Origin: Bacteroidales bacterium
GTDB taxonomy: Bacteria; Bacteroidota; Bacteroidia; Bacteroidales; WCHB1-69
Length of the DNA stretch: 64,000 nt
Direction: 5' to 3'
NCBI GenBank assembly: GCA_024685175.1
Contig: JAIKWD010000013.1
Coordinates: 62,001-126,000 of the forward strand
Positions 8,035-16,693 of this stretch are shown here, one piece after another. The notes below the pieces were generated by a model. That model did no database searches, had not been told where the DNA came from, and worked only from the letters and a program-made list of their open reading frames with translations. Every line of letters starts with the position of its first letter. The stretch's first letter is position 1. The translations under genes and the position numbers were made by a program.

Positions 8035-9474
8035 TCACAACGTCACGTCTGCCACCTTGCCGTCGCGCTTCAGGTTTTCGGTAAACACATCGATCATCCG
8101 CAATTCCTTCGGGATGTCAATGCGCTGCGGACAATGCGGCACACAATGGCCGCAACTGATGCAATGGCTGGCTTGGCGGAGTTTCGGCACCGAGCGGTCC
8201 AACCCGACCAAGAACGCCCTGCGCTGTTTGCGATACTCAGGAGACTGCTTGTCGTGCGGCAGCAGGCCCTCCTTGATCATCTTGTTGTAATGGACGAACA
8301 GACTGGGAATGTCGATGCCGTACGGGCAGGGCATACAATAATTGCACTCGTTGCAAGGGATGGTCTTCAAGTCGTAGATATCCTTGGCAATTTCCATTAA
8401 GAATGCGTTTTCTTCTTGTGCAATAGGCTCCAATGGGGCATACGTGCGGATATTCTCCACCAAATGCTCCATATAGGTCATACCCGACAGCACCGTCAGC
8501 ACTTTCTCGGGTGTGCCCGCATAGCGGAAGGCCCAAGAGGCGACGCTATCCTCCGGCCGGCGGGCCTTCATCTTGGCCACGATAGGATCCGGCACGTTGG
8601 CCAAACGACCACCCAACAACGGCTCCATAATGACGGACGGAATGTCGCGCTTGGCCAGTTCATTGTACAGATACACGGCATCGGTGTTGCGCGGGTTGAT
8701 TTCGTCGGCATAGTTCCAGTCGAGGTAGTTAAGTTCGATCTGGACGAAATCCCAATGATACTTGCCCTCGTCGTGCCAACGCAACAGGGTGTCGAACACT
8801 GCCACATCGCCATGATAGGAGAATCCGAGGTTGCGTATGCGACCACTCTTGGTCTGTTCCACCAACCAGTCGAGAAGTCCGTTGTTGACGAATCGTGCAT
8901 TCAGCGCCCCCATACCATCGAGTGGCGTGCCGGAAGCATCTTGCGAAGGCATACCCACGCCGTGCAAAAGCAGATAGTCCACATAGTCGACCTGCAACTG
9001 CTTGAGCGAATTCGCAAACATCTCCTGCGACGCCTTGAGGGGCCAAGTGGCAGGCGCATAGTTGCTCAACTTAGTGGCAATGAAATACTTGTTGCGGGGA
9101 TGGCGATGCAGCGCGATGCCCGTAGCGGTCTCTGACTGGCCTTGGCAATAGGCCGGAGAAGTGTCGAAATAGTTGACACCGTGGTCAATGGCGTAGTCCA
9201 CCTGCCGATTGATCAATTCCTGGTCAATGGTGCCGTCGGGATGCTCGCGCATAGAGCCGCCCTCCTTGACGGGCAGACGCATCATACCATAGCCGAGCAG
9301 GGAGACCTTTTCGCCGGTCTTGGGGTTGATGCGCATCGTCATCTTGTCCTTCGGAGGTTCCTGCATCGCGGCTGTAGTCTGTTCGGTCTTGTCAGTGCAG
9401 GCGGCCAAGGCGGTGGCGCCGACCACAGTGCCACCGAATATCTTGAGGAAATCTCGTCTATTGATTTTTTTCAT
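8035..9474 (-). CDS. Tat-exported aldo/keto reductase with C-terminal 2x[4Fe-4S] ferredoxin domain
   Basis: A 479-residue protein. The N-terminus is a twin-arginine signal (N-R-R-D-F-L-K at residues 5-11) ending in a lipobox (T-A-L-A-A-C, Cys26), so it is probably a Tat-exported lipoprotein. The aldo/keto reductase barrel follows (about 45-370) with Y-F-D-T-S-P-A-Y and L-L-H motifs. The C-terminal region has two cluster-binding sets (C-N-E-C-N-Y-C-M-P-C-P and C-I-S-C-G-H-C-V-P-H-C-P). The start at 9474 is fixed by the Tat signal; an open stretch upstream overlaps the polyferredoxin. It lies 10 bases after the polyferredoxin stop in the Tat cluster, which suggests electron exchange between the two. 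Substrate unknown. Confidence 0.85.
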   Translation of the reverse strand: MKKINRRDFLKIFGGTVVGATALAACTDKTEQTTAAMQEPPKDKMTMRINPKTGEKVSLLGYGMMRLPVKEGGSMREHPDGTIDQELINRQVDYAIDHGVNYFDTSPAYCQGQSETATGIALHRHPRNKYFIATKLSNYAPATWPLKASQEMFANSLKQLQVDYVDYLLLHGVGMPSQDASGTPLDGMGALNARFVNNGLLDWLVEQTKSGRIRNLGFSYHGDVAVFDTLLRWHDEGKYHWDFVQIELNYLDWNYADEINPRNTDAVYLYNELAKRDIPSVIMEPLLGGRLANVPDPIVAKMKARRPEDSVASWAFRYAGTPEKVLTVLSGMTYMEHLVENIRTYAPLEPIAQEENAFLMEIAKDIYDLKTIPCNECNYCMPCPYGIDIPSLFVHYNKMIKEGLLPHDKQSPEYRKQRRAFLVGLDRSVPKLRQASHCISCGHCVPHCPQRIDIPKELRMIDVFTENLKRDGKVADVTL

Positions 9475-9484
9475 CTTGTCAAAA

Positions 9485-10978
9485 TTAAATTTCTTTGTGT
9501 ACTTCGTGACCTTCCACATAGATGGCTGAGAAGGGTCTGGCGGGGCAGAGGTTCTCGCAAGCGCCGCAGCCGATGCATCGGGCTTCGTTGACGGCAGGAA
9601 CCATCGGGGCCATATTGTCGCCATCAGTCAGCTTCACCATCGTGATGGCACCGACGGGACAATGCTTGGCGCAGTTGCCACAAGGCACGCGATTCGCCAC
9701 GGCTATGCAGTTCTTCGCCACCCAGACGGCGTGACCGATCTGGATGCTCGACTTCTCGGCCAAGTCAATCAGACGGATGGCGTCCGTGGGACAGACCTCG
9801 GAACAGGTGTGGCACTCGGGACGACAGTAGCCGCGCTCATAGCTCATCGTGGGCTGCATCAGGTTCATCAGCCCTGTGCTCGGACGAAGCACGTTGTTGG
9901 GGCACTTGGACACGCACAACTGGCAACCCGTGCACAATCGGTGCATATTGGCCGCAGAGATGGAGCCCGGCGGGGTTATGGGCGTGTGGCGCTCCGGCGC
10001 AATCTTGTCCTCGATCTCGGCCAAACCGCCATCCACCTTCTTCTTGTCTTGCGCCAAGGCGACGGAAGCAGTGGCCAAAGCCGCGCCCACAAGGAACGAG
10101 CGACGAGAGACATCTACGGGCGCGTCCTCGACCGCCTTCGACATCTCTTTCACGGCGATGGATTTGGCGAACTTGACGGCTTTATAGTGAAGCGCATCGA
10201 ACTCACACTCTTCCAGACAGTTGCCACACACTACGCAGCGCGAGAGGTCCACCTTCATATTTTTGAAGTCGATGGCCGACGCCTTACAGCTATGCTCGCA
10301 TTTGCCGCATTGCTTGCACTTATCCGGATCAAACTGTATGCGAAGCACCGAGAACCTTGAAATCAAACTCAGGTACGCGCCCACGGGACAGATGGTGTTG
10401 CAATAGGTCCGGCCATTGCGCCAAGCCAACACCACGATAGCCACGAAGGTAACCGCAGCGATGACAAAGGTGGGGATGGAACGAATCCACACCTCTCTCG
10501 GATAGAAGGCATAGCGTCCATAGTGTTCGGCGATGGCGGAGAGCAGGTTATTGCCCCAAATCACGAAGGGTTGGAACAGGTTCTGCACGATGCGTCCGTA
10601 ACTGCTGTACGGCGCGAGCAGCGCCACGAACGAGTTGACACCCACAAAGAACGCCACGACAAACAGGGAAAGTACGACATAGCGCAGCCAGTTCTTGGCG
10701 GGCGAATAGGAGTATCTATGCTTCTTGCGGGGCCGATAGGCGATGATGTCCTGCATAATGCCCAACGGACAAATCACGGAGCAGTAGATGCGGCCGAAGA
10801 CAAACGTCAAACACATAATTACCAGAGCAATTACAAGGTTGGCGAACAAGGCCGGCAGGAACTGGATCTTGGCAACCCAACCCAGCCAATGGTGCAGAAC
10901 GCCGGAAATATCCAGCAGCAACAAGGTGATGAGGGTCATCATCACGGCGGCCAGAACGATTCTTATCTTTTTCAACAT
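9485..10978 (-). CDS. NapH-like membrane polyferredoxin with internal twin-arginine segment and extra ferredoxin domain
   Basis: A 497-residue protein. Transmembrane helices lie near 8-24, 43-62, 100-121 and 167-185. Two C-x3-C-P motifs (66-71 and 193-198) are as in NapH/MauN/CcoG-type ferredoxins. Two [4Fe-4S] motifs follow at 221-231 and 248-258. Then comes S-R-R-S-F-L (291-296) with a hydrophobic run to A-L-A-Q at 310, a textbook Tat signal in the middle of the chain. The C-terminal part has four more Cys clusters (349-359, 385-396, 433-440, 468-478), NapG-like. I infer a quinol-linked electron conduit that passes electrons across the membrane to periplasmic clusters. It lies between tatC (6 bases) and the Tat-dependent aldo/keto reductase (10 bases). 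Confidence 0.82.
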   Translation of the reverse strand: MLKKIRIVLAAVMMTLITLLLLDISGVLHHWLGWVAKIQFLPALFANLVIALVIMCLTFVFGRIYCSVICPLGIMQDIIAYRPRKKHRYSYSPAKNWLRYVVLSLFVVAFFVGVNSFVALLAPYSSYGRIVQNLFQPFVIWGNNLLSAIAEHYGRYAFYPREVWIRSIPTFVIAAVTFVAIVVLAWRNGRTYCNTICPVGAYLSLISRFSVLRIQFDPDKCKQCGKCEHSCKASAIDFKNMKVDLSRCVVCGNCLEECEFDALHYKAVKFAKSIAVKEMSKAVEDAPVDVSRRSFLVGAALATASVALAQDKKKVDGGLAEIEDKIAPERHTPITPPGSISAANMHRLCTGCQLCVSKCPNNVLRPSTGLMNLMQPTMSYERGYCRPECHTCSEVCPTDAIRLIDLAEKSSIQIGHAVWVAKNCIAVANRVPCGNCAKHCPVGAITMVKLTDGDNMAPMVPAVNEARCIGCGACENLCPARPFSAIYVEGHEVHKEI

Positions 10979-10984
10979 AATGAT

Positions 10985-11803
10985 TTATGATTTGATGATT
11001 TCGGAATTATCGGAATTGTCTTCCAAGACTTTTTTCTCCGTCGCCTTGACGATCCAGATGCTGCTCTCATACAGCAGCCAGATGGGCACGGAGACTACAA
11101 GCAGGGTAAGCACGTCGGCGGTGGGCGTGATGATGGCTGCCACGATAAGGATGGCCACGATGGCGTGCCGACGGTACTTGCGCATCCACGCGGCACGCAG
11201 CATCCCGAAACGGGCCAGCAGCCACGCGATGACCGGCAACTCAAACACGATGCCGAAGATGAGCGACATACTCAGCAAAGCATCCGCATAACTGCCGATG
11301 GTCAACATATTCTGCACCTCTTCGCTTACCTGGTAGGTGCCGAGGAAACGGACGGTAAAGGGGAATATGATCAAATAGTTGACGAGAACCCCCACTATGA
11401 ACATCACATACGCGGACAACGTGAGCTGCACCGAGTGGCGTCGTTCGTTTTCATACAAGGCGGGGGAAATGAAGCGAAAGAGAAGAAAGATGATGTAGGG
11501 GGAAGCCACGAGCAAGCCCGCCACAGTGGAGACCTTCAGATGCACGAGCATTTGTTCGGCCAGGCCCGTATTGATGAGATGAAGGGAGAATGGAACCACA
11601 CGAAGCCAACGATAGACGAAAAAGTTTGATTTGCTAGGTGCCAGCACTACGTCAAAGAGCAAATCCTTGAAGCAGAAGGCAACAACGGACAACACGGCGG
11701 CAGCCACCACCATCTTGATAAGGCTGCCCCGCAGCACCTCGAGATGATCCCAGAAAGTGAGATCCTTGGAGGGCTGTTTGGTCGGTTCGTCGGGTTCCGA
11801 CAT
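10985..11803 (-). CDS. tatC: Sec-independent protein translocase TatC
   Basis: A 272-residue multi-spanning subunit that binds twin-arginine signals. The TatC hallmark near the N-terminus is present (F-W-D-H-L-E-V-L-R-G, with H-L-E-x-L-R) and six hydrophobic segments follow, plus the conserved F-x-F-E-L-P-V motif. TatA starts upstream with 3 bases between genes. No TatB is seen, which is normal for Bacteroidetes. Two twin-arginine proteins are encoded directly downstream. Confidence 0.93.
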   Translation of the reverse strand: MSEPDEPTKQPSKDLTFWDHLEVLRGSLIKMVVAAAVLSVVAFCFKDLLFDVVLAPSKSNFFVYRWLRVVPFSLHLINTGLAEQMLVHLKVSTVAGLLVASPYIIFLLFRFISPALYENERRHSVQLTLSAYVMFIVGVLVNYLIIFPFTVRFLGTYQVSEEVQNMLTIGSYADALLSMSLIFGIVFELPVIAWLLARFGMLRAAWMRKYRRHAIVAILIVAAIITPTADVLTLLVVSVPIWLLYESSIWIVKATEKKVLEDNSDNSEIIKS

Positions 11804-11806
11804 ACG

Positions 11807-11980
11807 TTATTGATGCTCGCCGTCCTCTGGCTTAGCGGAATCGTCATCCTTCCCGTTCAGGCCGTCCTTGAAACTTTTCACGCCTTTGCCCATACCTTTC
11901 ATAAGTTCTGGGATCTTCCGGCCGCCGAAAAGCAACAACACGACCAAGAGGATGAGGAGAATTTCTTTTGTGCCAATCAT
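11807..11980 (-). CDS. tatA: Twin-arginine translocase subunit TatA
   Basis: A 57-residue protein ([20 protein letters not shown], then [13 protein letters not shown]). It has one N-terminal membrane helix, the F-G-x-x-K-I-P-E-L hinge typical of TatA/B, an amphipathic helix and a short charged tail (D-D-D-S-A-K-P-E-D). TatA forms the transport pore with TatC. It sits 37 bases after the DPP7 gene on the same strand and 3 bases before tatC, so all are probably one operon. Confidence 0.92.
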   Translation of the reverse strand: MIGTKEILLILLVVLLLFGGRKIPELMKGMGKGVKSFKDGLNGKDDDSAKPEDGEHQ

Positions 11981-12017
11981 TTTATTCCTTTTTTGTTGAT
12001 AATACTCTATAACTACC

Positions 12018-14162
12018 CTACTCCACTATTTTCAGTTCATTCATCAAGTTTTGGGCGTTGGCCATCTTGTCGATGATGAAGAGCAGGTAGCGGGCGTCCA
12101 TACAGATAGTTCGCTGCACTTTGTTCTCGAAGGACAGGTCGCCGCTCATCGCCTCCCAGTTGCCATCGAAGGCCAAACCCACGAGGTTGCCGTTGCCGTC
12201 AATGACCGGACTGCCGGAGTTGCCGCCCGTGATGTCATTGGTCGTGATGAAGTTGACCACAAGGTCGCCGTTCTTGTCGGCATAGCGACCATAGTCCTTG
12301 TTCTCCCACAACCGGATCAGGTCTTGGGGCACATCGAACTCCCAGTTGCCGGGCACATACTTCTCCATCACACCGTCAAGCGTGGTGATGTAGTCATAGG
12401 TCACGGCGTTTACCGGCTTGCAGTCCTGGACACTGCCGTAGGTGAGGCGCATCGTGAAGTTGGCGTCGGGATAGAAGTTGCGATCCTTCTGCATCTCCAT
12501 CAAGCCTTTCATGTAGAGACGCTCGGCACGGCTGTTGTCCACCTCCGCCGCTTTGCCACCCAACTCACGGTATGAGTTGACGATATTGTACATCAAGGCG
12601 TAGATAGGATCCTTGGACAAGGATTTGGGATTATCCAGCCAAGCATTCAACTTGTTCTGATCCACAAAGATAGACTTAGCAAAGGCCTTGTCCACAAAAG
12701 CGGTAAAGTCGCCGTGGCTCTTGTCGCCTTCCTTCTTGACGATAGGTGGCAGTTGAGACGGGTTCACGTCTTTGTAGAACAGGTTCAGCAAAGCGATAGT
12801 CACGTCGCGGTCAAGCGGTTTTTCATAGTCTTTGAAGAAATCCTCGACCGAGGCCTTCATACTCTGAGCGTATTTCTTGATATTCTCTGCAGAAGCGGCT
12901 TTTTGTTCGATGGTATTGTTGAGTCTCATATATCGGGAGGCGAAAGAGACGGCCTCGCCGCCGCGCCAGCCCGCCTCGCGGTGATAGATCAGGGCTTTGG
13001 TGTAGTTCTTCTGATGATTCCAATAGTTTTCGGCATCTTTCAAGACACCGCCATATTCCGCTTTACGCTTGTTATCGGCATTGACCCAGTCTTGGAAAGC
13101 CCGTTCCTGCTCGGAACGCTTTTCAGCGACCTTGTTGCGCTGCAGTTGCTTGACTTGGCCAATGTAGTATTTCCAATAGTTGCTCACGCTGGCCTGTTTG
13201 GAGGCATATTGGATAAAAACGGCCGGATCGGCGTCCATGTGGGTACGATATTGTTCCAGTTTGGTGGTGCGACAGGCCACAATGGCGGGGCCTTCCTCCT
13301 CAATGACGTTCTTCACAGCGCCGGAGGTGGAATAGCGGTCGGTAGAACCGGGATAGCCCAGAATCATCGTGTAGTCGCCGGGGTGCACGCCCTTGAGGGA
13401 GATGGGCAGGAAGTGTTTGGACTTCATCGGTACATTCTCCTTGCTGTACTCCGCGGGCGAGCCGTCGGGGGCGGTATAGACGCGGAAGATACAGAAGTCG
13501 CCCTTGTGGCGCGGCCACGTCCAGTTGTCAGTGTCGGCGCCGAACTTGCCGATGCCCCAAGGCGGACAAGCCACCAGTCGCACGTCTTTATAGACATCAT
13601 AGACAAACAGGATATATTGGTTGCCGTGGTAGAACGGCACGATTTCCACCTTCACATCGCGGTCGCCTTTGGTCTTCTTGACCAGCTGCTGTACGTTCTG
13701 CTTGATGAGCTTGTCGCGCTCTTCTTCGGACATCTCGTTGGTGACGCCCTTGAGGATGGCCTCGGTCACGTCCTCGATGTAGTTGAGGAACGACACCGTC
13801 AGACCTTCGTTGGGCAGTTCCTGGTCCTTGCTGCGAGCCCAGAAGCCCTCTTGCAGGTAGTCGTGTTCCACGGAGGAGTGTGCCTGCACTTGGCTCAGAC
13901 CGCAGTGATGGTTGGTGAGCAGCAGGCCTTCGGCGGAGATCAGTTCGCCGGTGCAGCCGCCACCGAATTGCACGATGGCGTCCTTCAGACTGGGTTGGTT
14001 GAAACTGAAAATCTGCTCGGCAGTCAGTTTACAACCCAGACGCTGCATTTCTGCCAGATTCTGTCCATTGAGGGAATACGGGAGCCACATACCTTCATCG
14101 GCGCGCGCCCCTACAAAAATCATCATCAAGGCGATGAAGAGGAGGTTTACTTTACGTTTCAT
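12018..14162 (-). CDS. dpp7: S46 dipeptidyl-peptidase, DPP7 type
   Basis: A 714-residue exported serine peptidase with a signal peptide (cleavage near A-R-A, about residue 21). It removes N-terminal dipeptides from peptides in the periplasm. Catalytic residues are visible: His in L-L-T-N-H-H-C-G (85/86), Asp in G-A-D-T-D-N-W near residue 200 and Ser649 in G-G-N-S-G-S-P-V. The residue that separates the two subfamilies, in F-D-G-N-W, is Gly667: DPP7 has Gly (hydrophobic P1), whereas DPP11 has Arg (acidic P1). The length matches the family (about 710-720). It is probably the first gene of the tat cluster and is preceded by a TATCTTTG element. Its role is peptide use as carbon, nitrogen and energy source. 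Confidence 0.92.
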   Translation of the reverse strand: MKRKVNLLFIALMMIFVGARADEGMWLPYSLNGQNLAEMQRLGCKLTAEQIFSFNQPSLKDAIVQFGGGCTGELISAEGLLLTNHHCGLSQVQAHSSVEHDYLQEGFWARSKDQELPNEGLTVSFLNYIEDVTEAILKGVTNEMSEEERDKLIKQNVQQLVKKTKGDRDVKVEIVPFYHGNQYILFVYDVYKDVRLVACPPWGIGKFGADTDNWTWPRHKGDFCIFRVYTAPDGSPAEYSKENVPMKSKHFLPISLKGVHPGDYTMILGYPGSTDRYSTSGAVKNVIEEEGPAIVACRTTKLEQYRTHMDADPAVFIQYASKQASVSNYWKYYIGQVKQLQRNKVAEKRSEQERAFQDWVNADNKRKAEYGGVLKDAENYWNHQKNYTKALIYHREAGWRGGEAVSFASRYMRLNNTIEQKAASAENIKKYAQSMKASVEDFFKDYEKPLDRDVTIALLNLFYKDVNPSQLPPIVKKEGDKSHGDFTAFVDKAFAKSIFVDQNKLNAWLDNPKSLSKDPIYALMYNIVNSYRELGGKAAEVDNSRAERLYMKGLMEMQKDRNFYPDANFTMRLTYGSVQDCKPVNAVTYDYITTLDGVMEKYVPGNWEFDVPQDLIRLWENKDYGRYADKNGDLVVNFITTNDITGGNSGSPVIDGNGNLVGLAFDGNWEAMSGDLSFENKVQRTICMDARYLLFIIDKMANAQNLMNELKIVE

Positions 14163-14187
14163 ACTTTTATTAGTTAATTTGAAAGCG

Positions 14188-14195
14188 CAAAGATA
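14188..14195 (-). promoter_or_regulatory. -7 element TATCTTTG for dpp7-tat cluster
   Basis: TAnnTTTG on the minus strand, 25 bases upstream of the dpp7 ATG. No clear -33 TTTG was found. Confidence 0.55.
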
Positions 14196-14385
14196 ATGAT
14201 TTTCTTTTAAGGAAATAAGTGTTTACGAAGAAGATATCCATAGAAATCCAACTTGATGGAGCAGTATCGGATTCATCGTAACATCTGTGATGTACTATGT
14301 GGATCTATGACTTAGGCCATGGTCTGACGACATCAAATAACACTTCGTCACATTTATAGTCTATAAATAATAAAACCCATAGGCT

Positions 14386-14916
14386 TTACAGTATCCTCCG
14401 CGCAATCCACGCGCAGGCCTCCGCGTCAGCAAGGGCGTGATGGTGGTTTTCCAAATGGAAGCCGCAAGCTTCGGCCACGGTGTGCAGTTGGTGGTTGGGC
14501 AACTGCTGTCCGAACACCCGGCGCGCCGCCCGGCAAGTGCAGTGGAACTCGTAGTCGGGATAGTCCATCTGGTAAACCTGGAACACGGCCTTGAGACAAC
14601 TCTCGTCAAAGGGGCTGTTATGGGCCACCAGGGGCAGGTGCGTCCGACCGAGCCGGGATTGGTCCTCCGGCGACAACAACAGCAACGGCTCCACATGCGC
14701 CCATACGTCCGGGAAGTTCGGCGCATCATCGGTGTCCTCGTTGGAGAGTCCGTGCACCTCCTGGCAAAACCAGGCGTAATAGTCAGGCTCCGGGTGGATG
14801 AGCGAGTAGAACTCATCCGCAACAATGCCACCCCGCACAATCACCACGCCCACGCTGCACACGCTGCTGCGCGCGCCGTTGGCAGTCTCGAAATCTATAG
14901 CGGCAAAATCTTCCAT
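14386..14916 (-). CDS. DEDDh 3'-5' exonuclease (DnaQ-like)
   Basis: A 176-residue RNase T/DnaQ-type exonuclease. Exo I is D-F-E-T near the N-terminus (Asp and Glu), Exo II is H-N-S-P-F-D-E and Exo III is H-H-A-L-A-D-A (catalytic His and Asp). The start is taken as ATG 14916 because the fold begins at once (M-E-D-F-A-A-I-D-F-E-T) and a TATTTTTG element at 14930-14937 lies between it and the upstream ATG at 14991. It stands alone, not fused to a polymerase, so it may act in nucleic acid turnover, repair or RNA processing. Confidence 0.85.
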   Translation of the reverse strand: MEDFAAIDFETANGARSSVCSVGVVIVRGGIVADEFYSLIHPEPDYYAWFCQEVHGLSNEDTDDAPNFPDVWAHVEPLLLLSPEDQSRLGRTHLPLVAHNSPFDESCLKAVFQVYQMDYPDYEFHCTCRAARRVFGQQLPNHQLHTVAEACGFHLENHHHALADAEACAWIARRIL

Positions 14917-14929
14917 AATTAAAAGCCGG

Positions 14930-14937
14930 CAAAAATA
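14930..14937 (-). promoter_or_regulatory. -7 element TATTTTTG for the exonuclease
   Basis: TAnnTTTG on the minus strand, 13 bases before ATG 14916. It rules out the longer start at 14991. Confidence 0.55.
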
Positions 14938-15017
14938 ATATTTTTCGAGCCACAAAAATACCAAAGGACTATGCCAAACAATGGCAAACACCCCAAACAG
15001 CGTTCCGTGTTTTTTTC

Positions 15018-15025
15018 TATTTTTG
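15018..15025 (+). promoter_or_regulatory. -7 element TATTTTTG
   Basis: TAnnTTTG, 122 bases before the lipoprotein ATG at 15148. The leader in between contains the periodic tract at 15088-15134. Confidence 0.5.
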
Positions 15026-15087
15026 CAAACGCATTATCAATTGCCTTCGGCCAAAAACCAAAAACCAAAATGACGTTTATCGAATAA

Positions 15088-15134
15088 CAGACCACTAACT
15101 AACGACTAATTAACGACTGACTACTGACCACTAA
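15088..15134. repeat. ACTAACT/TGACTAC periodic tract in a 5' leader
   Basis: Degenerate 7-8 base units such as accactaac, taacgacta, attaacgac, tgactac and tgaccac. Similar tracts are at 15787-15837 and 63306-63346. Confidence 0.5.
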
Positions 15135-15147
15135 AATCCCCATATCA

Positions 15148-15768
15148 ATGAAAAAAACCATCATCATCATCGTTACTGTCACTGCCATTTGCGGCGTTTT
15201 TGCAGGGTGCTGCAACAAGAAAGAGACAAAGCCGGCCGTCGAAGCCATTGAAACGGCCGCGCAACCCGTTGAATCAATGCCCGCCTACACCTATATCGAC
15301 CAGGCAAGTCCGTTGGCCGCGGTGTACGGCTACCTCACCGACTCCATCGGCAGTAGATACGCTCAAGGCGAGGTGTGCATCCCGTGCGGACACATCGTGA
15401 AGATGGACGAAAAGGACACCAACGATATCAAAGTCTGGGGCGACTTCTGGATTTTCAACTACGACCGCGCCGGAGATACGCTGAAGACTGTGTCGGGCGG
15501 CGACCATCCCGGCCTGATGCACGTCAAGAAGACAGGCGAGACCTATGCCGTGACCGCCTTCGACCCAGTGGAGGACGGATCCCGCAACCTGCCCAGCGCC
15601 AAGAGAATCTTCGGCAAATATTACAACGACTTCCATAAATACAACTCCGACGAGCAGGCCCGCGAGAAGACCCGCCAGGAGTTTCTGTACGACTACGTGA
15701 CGCGCAACAAGCTGCCTATCAACTACTATCAAGACTACGGCTGGCCCGCCGTCAAAATCTCAAAATAA
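15148..15768 (+). CDS. Lipoprotein of unknown function
   Basis: A 206-residue protein with a lipoprotein signal (VFAGC, lipid-anchored Cys at residue 21). The mature part starts with a low-complexity linker rich in Glu, Thr, Ala and Pro, then a folded domain of about 150 residues with Y-G-Y-L-T-D-S-I-G, W-G-D-F-W-I-F and a final D-Y-G-W-P-A motif. The composition suits a small NTF2-like or beta-sandwich periplasmic domain, but I do not recognise the family. It is probably anchored in the inner or outer membrane. Confidence 0.55.
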   Translation: MKKTIIIIVTVTAICGVFAGCCNKKETKPAVEAIETAAQPVESMPAYTYIDQASPLAAVYGYLTDSIGSRYAQGEVCIPCGHIVKMDEKDTNDIKVWGDFWIFNYDRAGDTLKTVSGGDHPGLMHVKKTGETYAVTAFDPVEDGSRNLPSAKRIFGKYYNDFHKYNSDEQAREKTRQEFLYDYVTRNKLPINYYQDYGWPAVKISK

Positions 15769-15786
15769 AAGCATCTTCACACCCCT

Positions 15787-15837
15787 AATGACTAACTCAC
15801 TAATGACTAACTGACCACTGACATCTGACTACTCCCC
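15787..15837. repeat. TGACTAACT-type periodic tract between genes
   Basis: Units tgactaac, tcactaa, tgactaac, tgaccac, tgacatc, tgactac in tandem. It fills almost the whole gap before the MmcQ gene start at 15840. Confidence 0.55.
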
Positions 15838-15839
15838 GT

Positions 15840-16172
15840 ATGAACATCGAGCAATTCCGCGACTACTGTCTCTCGTTACCGGACGTAACGGAGGATACGC
15901 CTTTCGAAAAGTTTTCAAAGGGGAAGTTCACCATATTGGTATTCTATGTCAACAAGCACATGTTCTGCTATTTCAACATCGACGATTTCTCTTCCGTCAC
16001 GCTCAAGAACACTCCCGAGCACATCGCCGAACTGAAAGAACATTATGCCGCCGTCGGCGAGCCGTACAACGGGAACAAAAAGCACTGGATGAGCGTTGCT
16101 TTACACGAAGATGTCAATGATGCGTTGTTGCTACAATTAGTCAGAGAATCCTACCAGATCGTGAAGATGTGA
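15840..16172 (+). CDS. MmcQ/YjbR family DNA-binding-like protein
   Basis: A 110-residue cytoplasmic protein. The N-terminal I-E-Q-F-R-D-Y-C-L-S-L-P, then T-E-D-T-P-F and the later N-K-K-H-W-M-S-V motif are the family signature. YjbR has a double-wing (CyaY-like) fold; a DNA-binding role is proposed for the family but not well established. The length fits exactly. It is followed by a terminator at 16206. Confidence 0.85.
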   Translation: MNIEQFRDYCLSLPDVTEDTPFEKFSKGKFTILVFYVNKHMFCYFNIDDFSSVTLKNTPEHIAELKEHYAAVGEPYNGNKKHWMSVALHEDVNDALLLQLVRESYQIVKM

Positions 16173-16205
16173 TTATTACTAAATCACTAATCGGTTATAA
16201 AAAAA

Positions 16206-16230
16206 GTCCTGCCGAAGCAGGACCTTTTGT
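16206..16230. terminator. Hairpin terminator, probably bidirectional
   Basis: gtcctgc, loop cgaa, gcaggac (7 base pairs, perfect), with an A run before and cttttgt after. It lies between convergent genes (MmcQ and the ABM monooxygenase). Confidence 0.75.
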
Positions 16231-16280
16231 CGAGTAAACCCAGGGGATGGGCTATTCCGCTGAAAATTGGTTTTCACAAA

Positions 16281-16595
16281 TCATTTTGAATGTTGATTAT
16301 CGCTCAAAGGCTGCGCTTCATAACGCAAGATCTCCACCGCGTCAACGAACTGTTGCTTCAACTCGCCAAGCGCCTTGAAATGCGGCATCTGGCCGTGAGT
16401 AGCAAGCACATCTTTGTCTTGCCAGAACTCGGTCAGGAACAAGACATCCGAATCTGTCGTGGAGAATGAGTATTCATACTTGCCGTTGCCGATTTCGTCG
16501 CGACTCTTGGCATCGAGGCCTCTTTCCTGAATGGCCTTCAGGAATGCCTCCCGCTTCCCAGGCTTGCAAACGTATTTTACTAGGACGATGATCAT
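16281..16595 (-). CDS. Antibiotic biosynthesis monooxygenase (ABM) domain protein, YgiN-like
   Basis: A 104-residue single-domain protein with a dimeric alpha-beta ferredoxin-like fold. It has V-K-Y-V-C-K-P-G-K-R-E-A-F at the N-terminus, Y-E-Y-S-F-S-T in the middle, and L-T-E-F-W-Q-D and H-F-K-A-L in the second half, as in YgiN-type quinol monooxygenases. The substrate is not predictable. A seven-base-period tract lies just upstream. Confidence 0.8.
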   Translation of the reverse strand: MIIVLVKYVCKPGKREAFLKAIQERGLDAKSRDEIGNGKYEYSFSTTDSDVLFLTEFWQDKDVLATHGQMPHFKALGELKQQFVDAVEILRYEAQPLSDNQHSK

Positions 16596-16599
16596 ACTG

Positions 16600-16655
16600 A
16601 TAGGAGTTAGGAATTAGGAATTAAACTATTTTGATTTTTGATTTTTGAATTCTGG
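16600..16655. repeat. GGAATTA and TTTTTGA tracts
   Basis: Units ggagtta, ggaatta, ggaatta at 16603-16623, then tttgattttt repeated at about 16630-16648. Same families as at 34752 and 31911. Confidence 0.5.
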
Positions 16656-16693
16656 CCTTCGGCCAAAGGCCATTGGTTCATTGGATTATTGAA

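Noticed and set aside
12714-14177. 487-codon plus-strand open frame opposite dpp7
   Set aside because: Shadow of the S46 peptidase; composition and lack of motifs argue against a gene.
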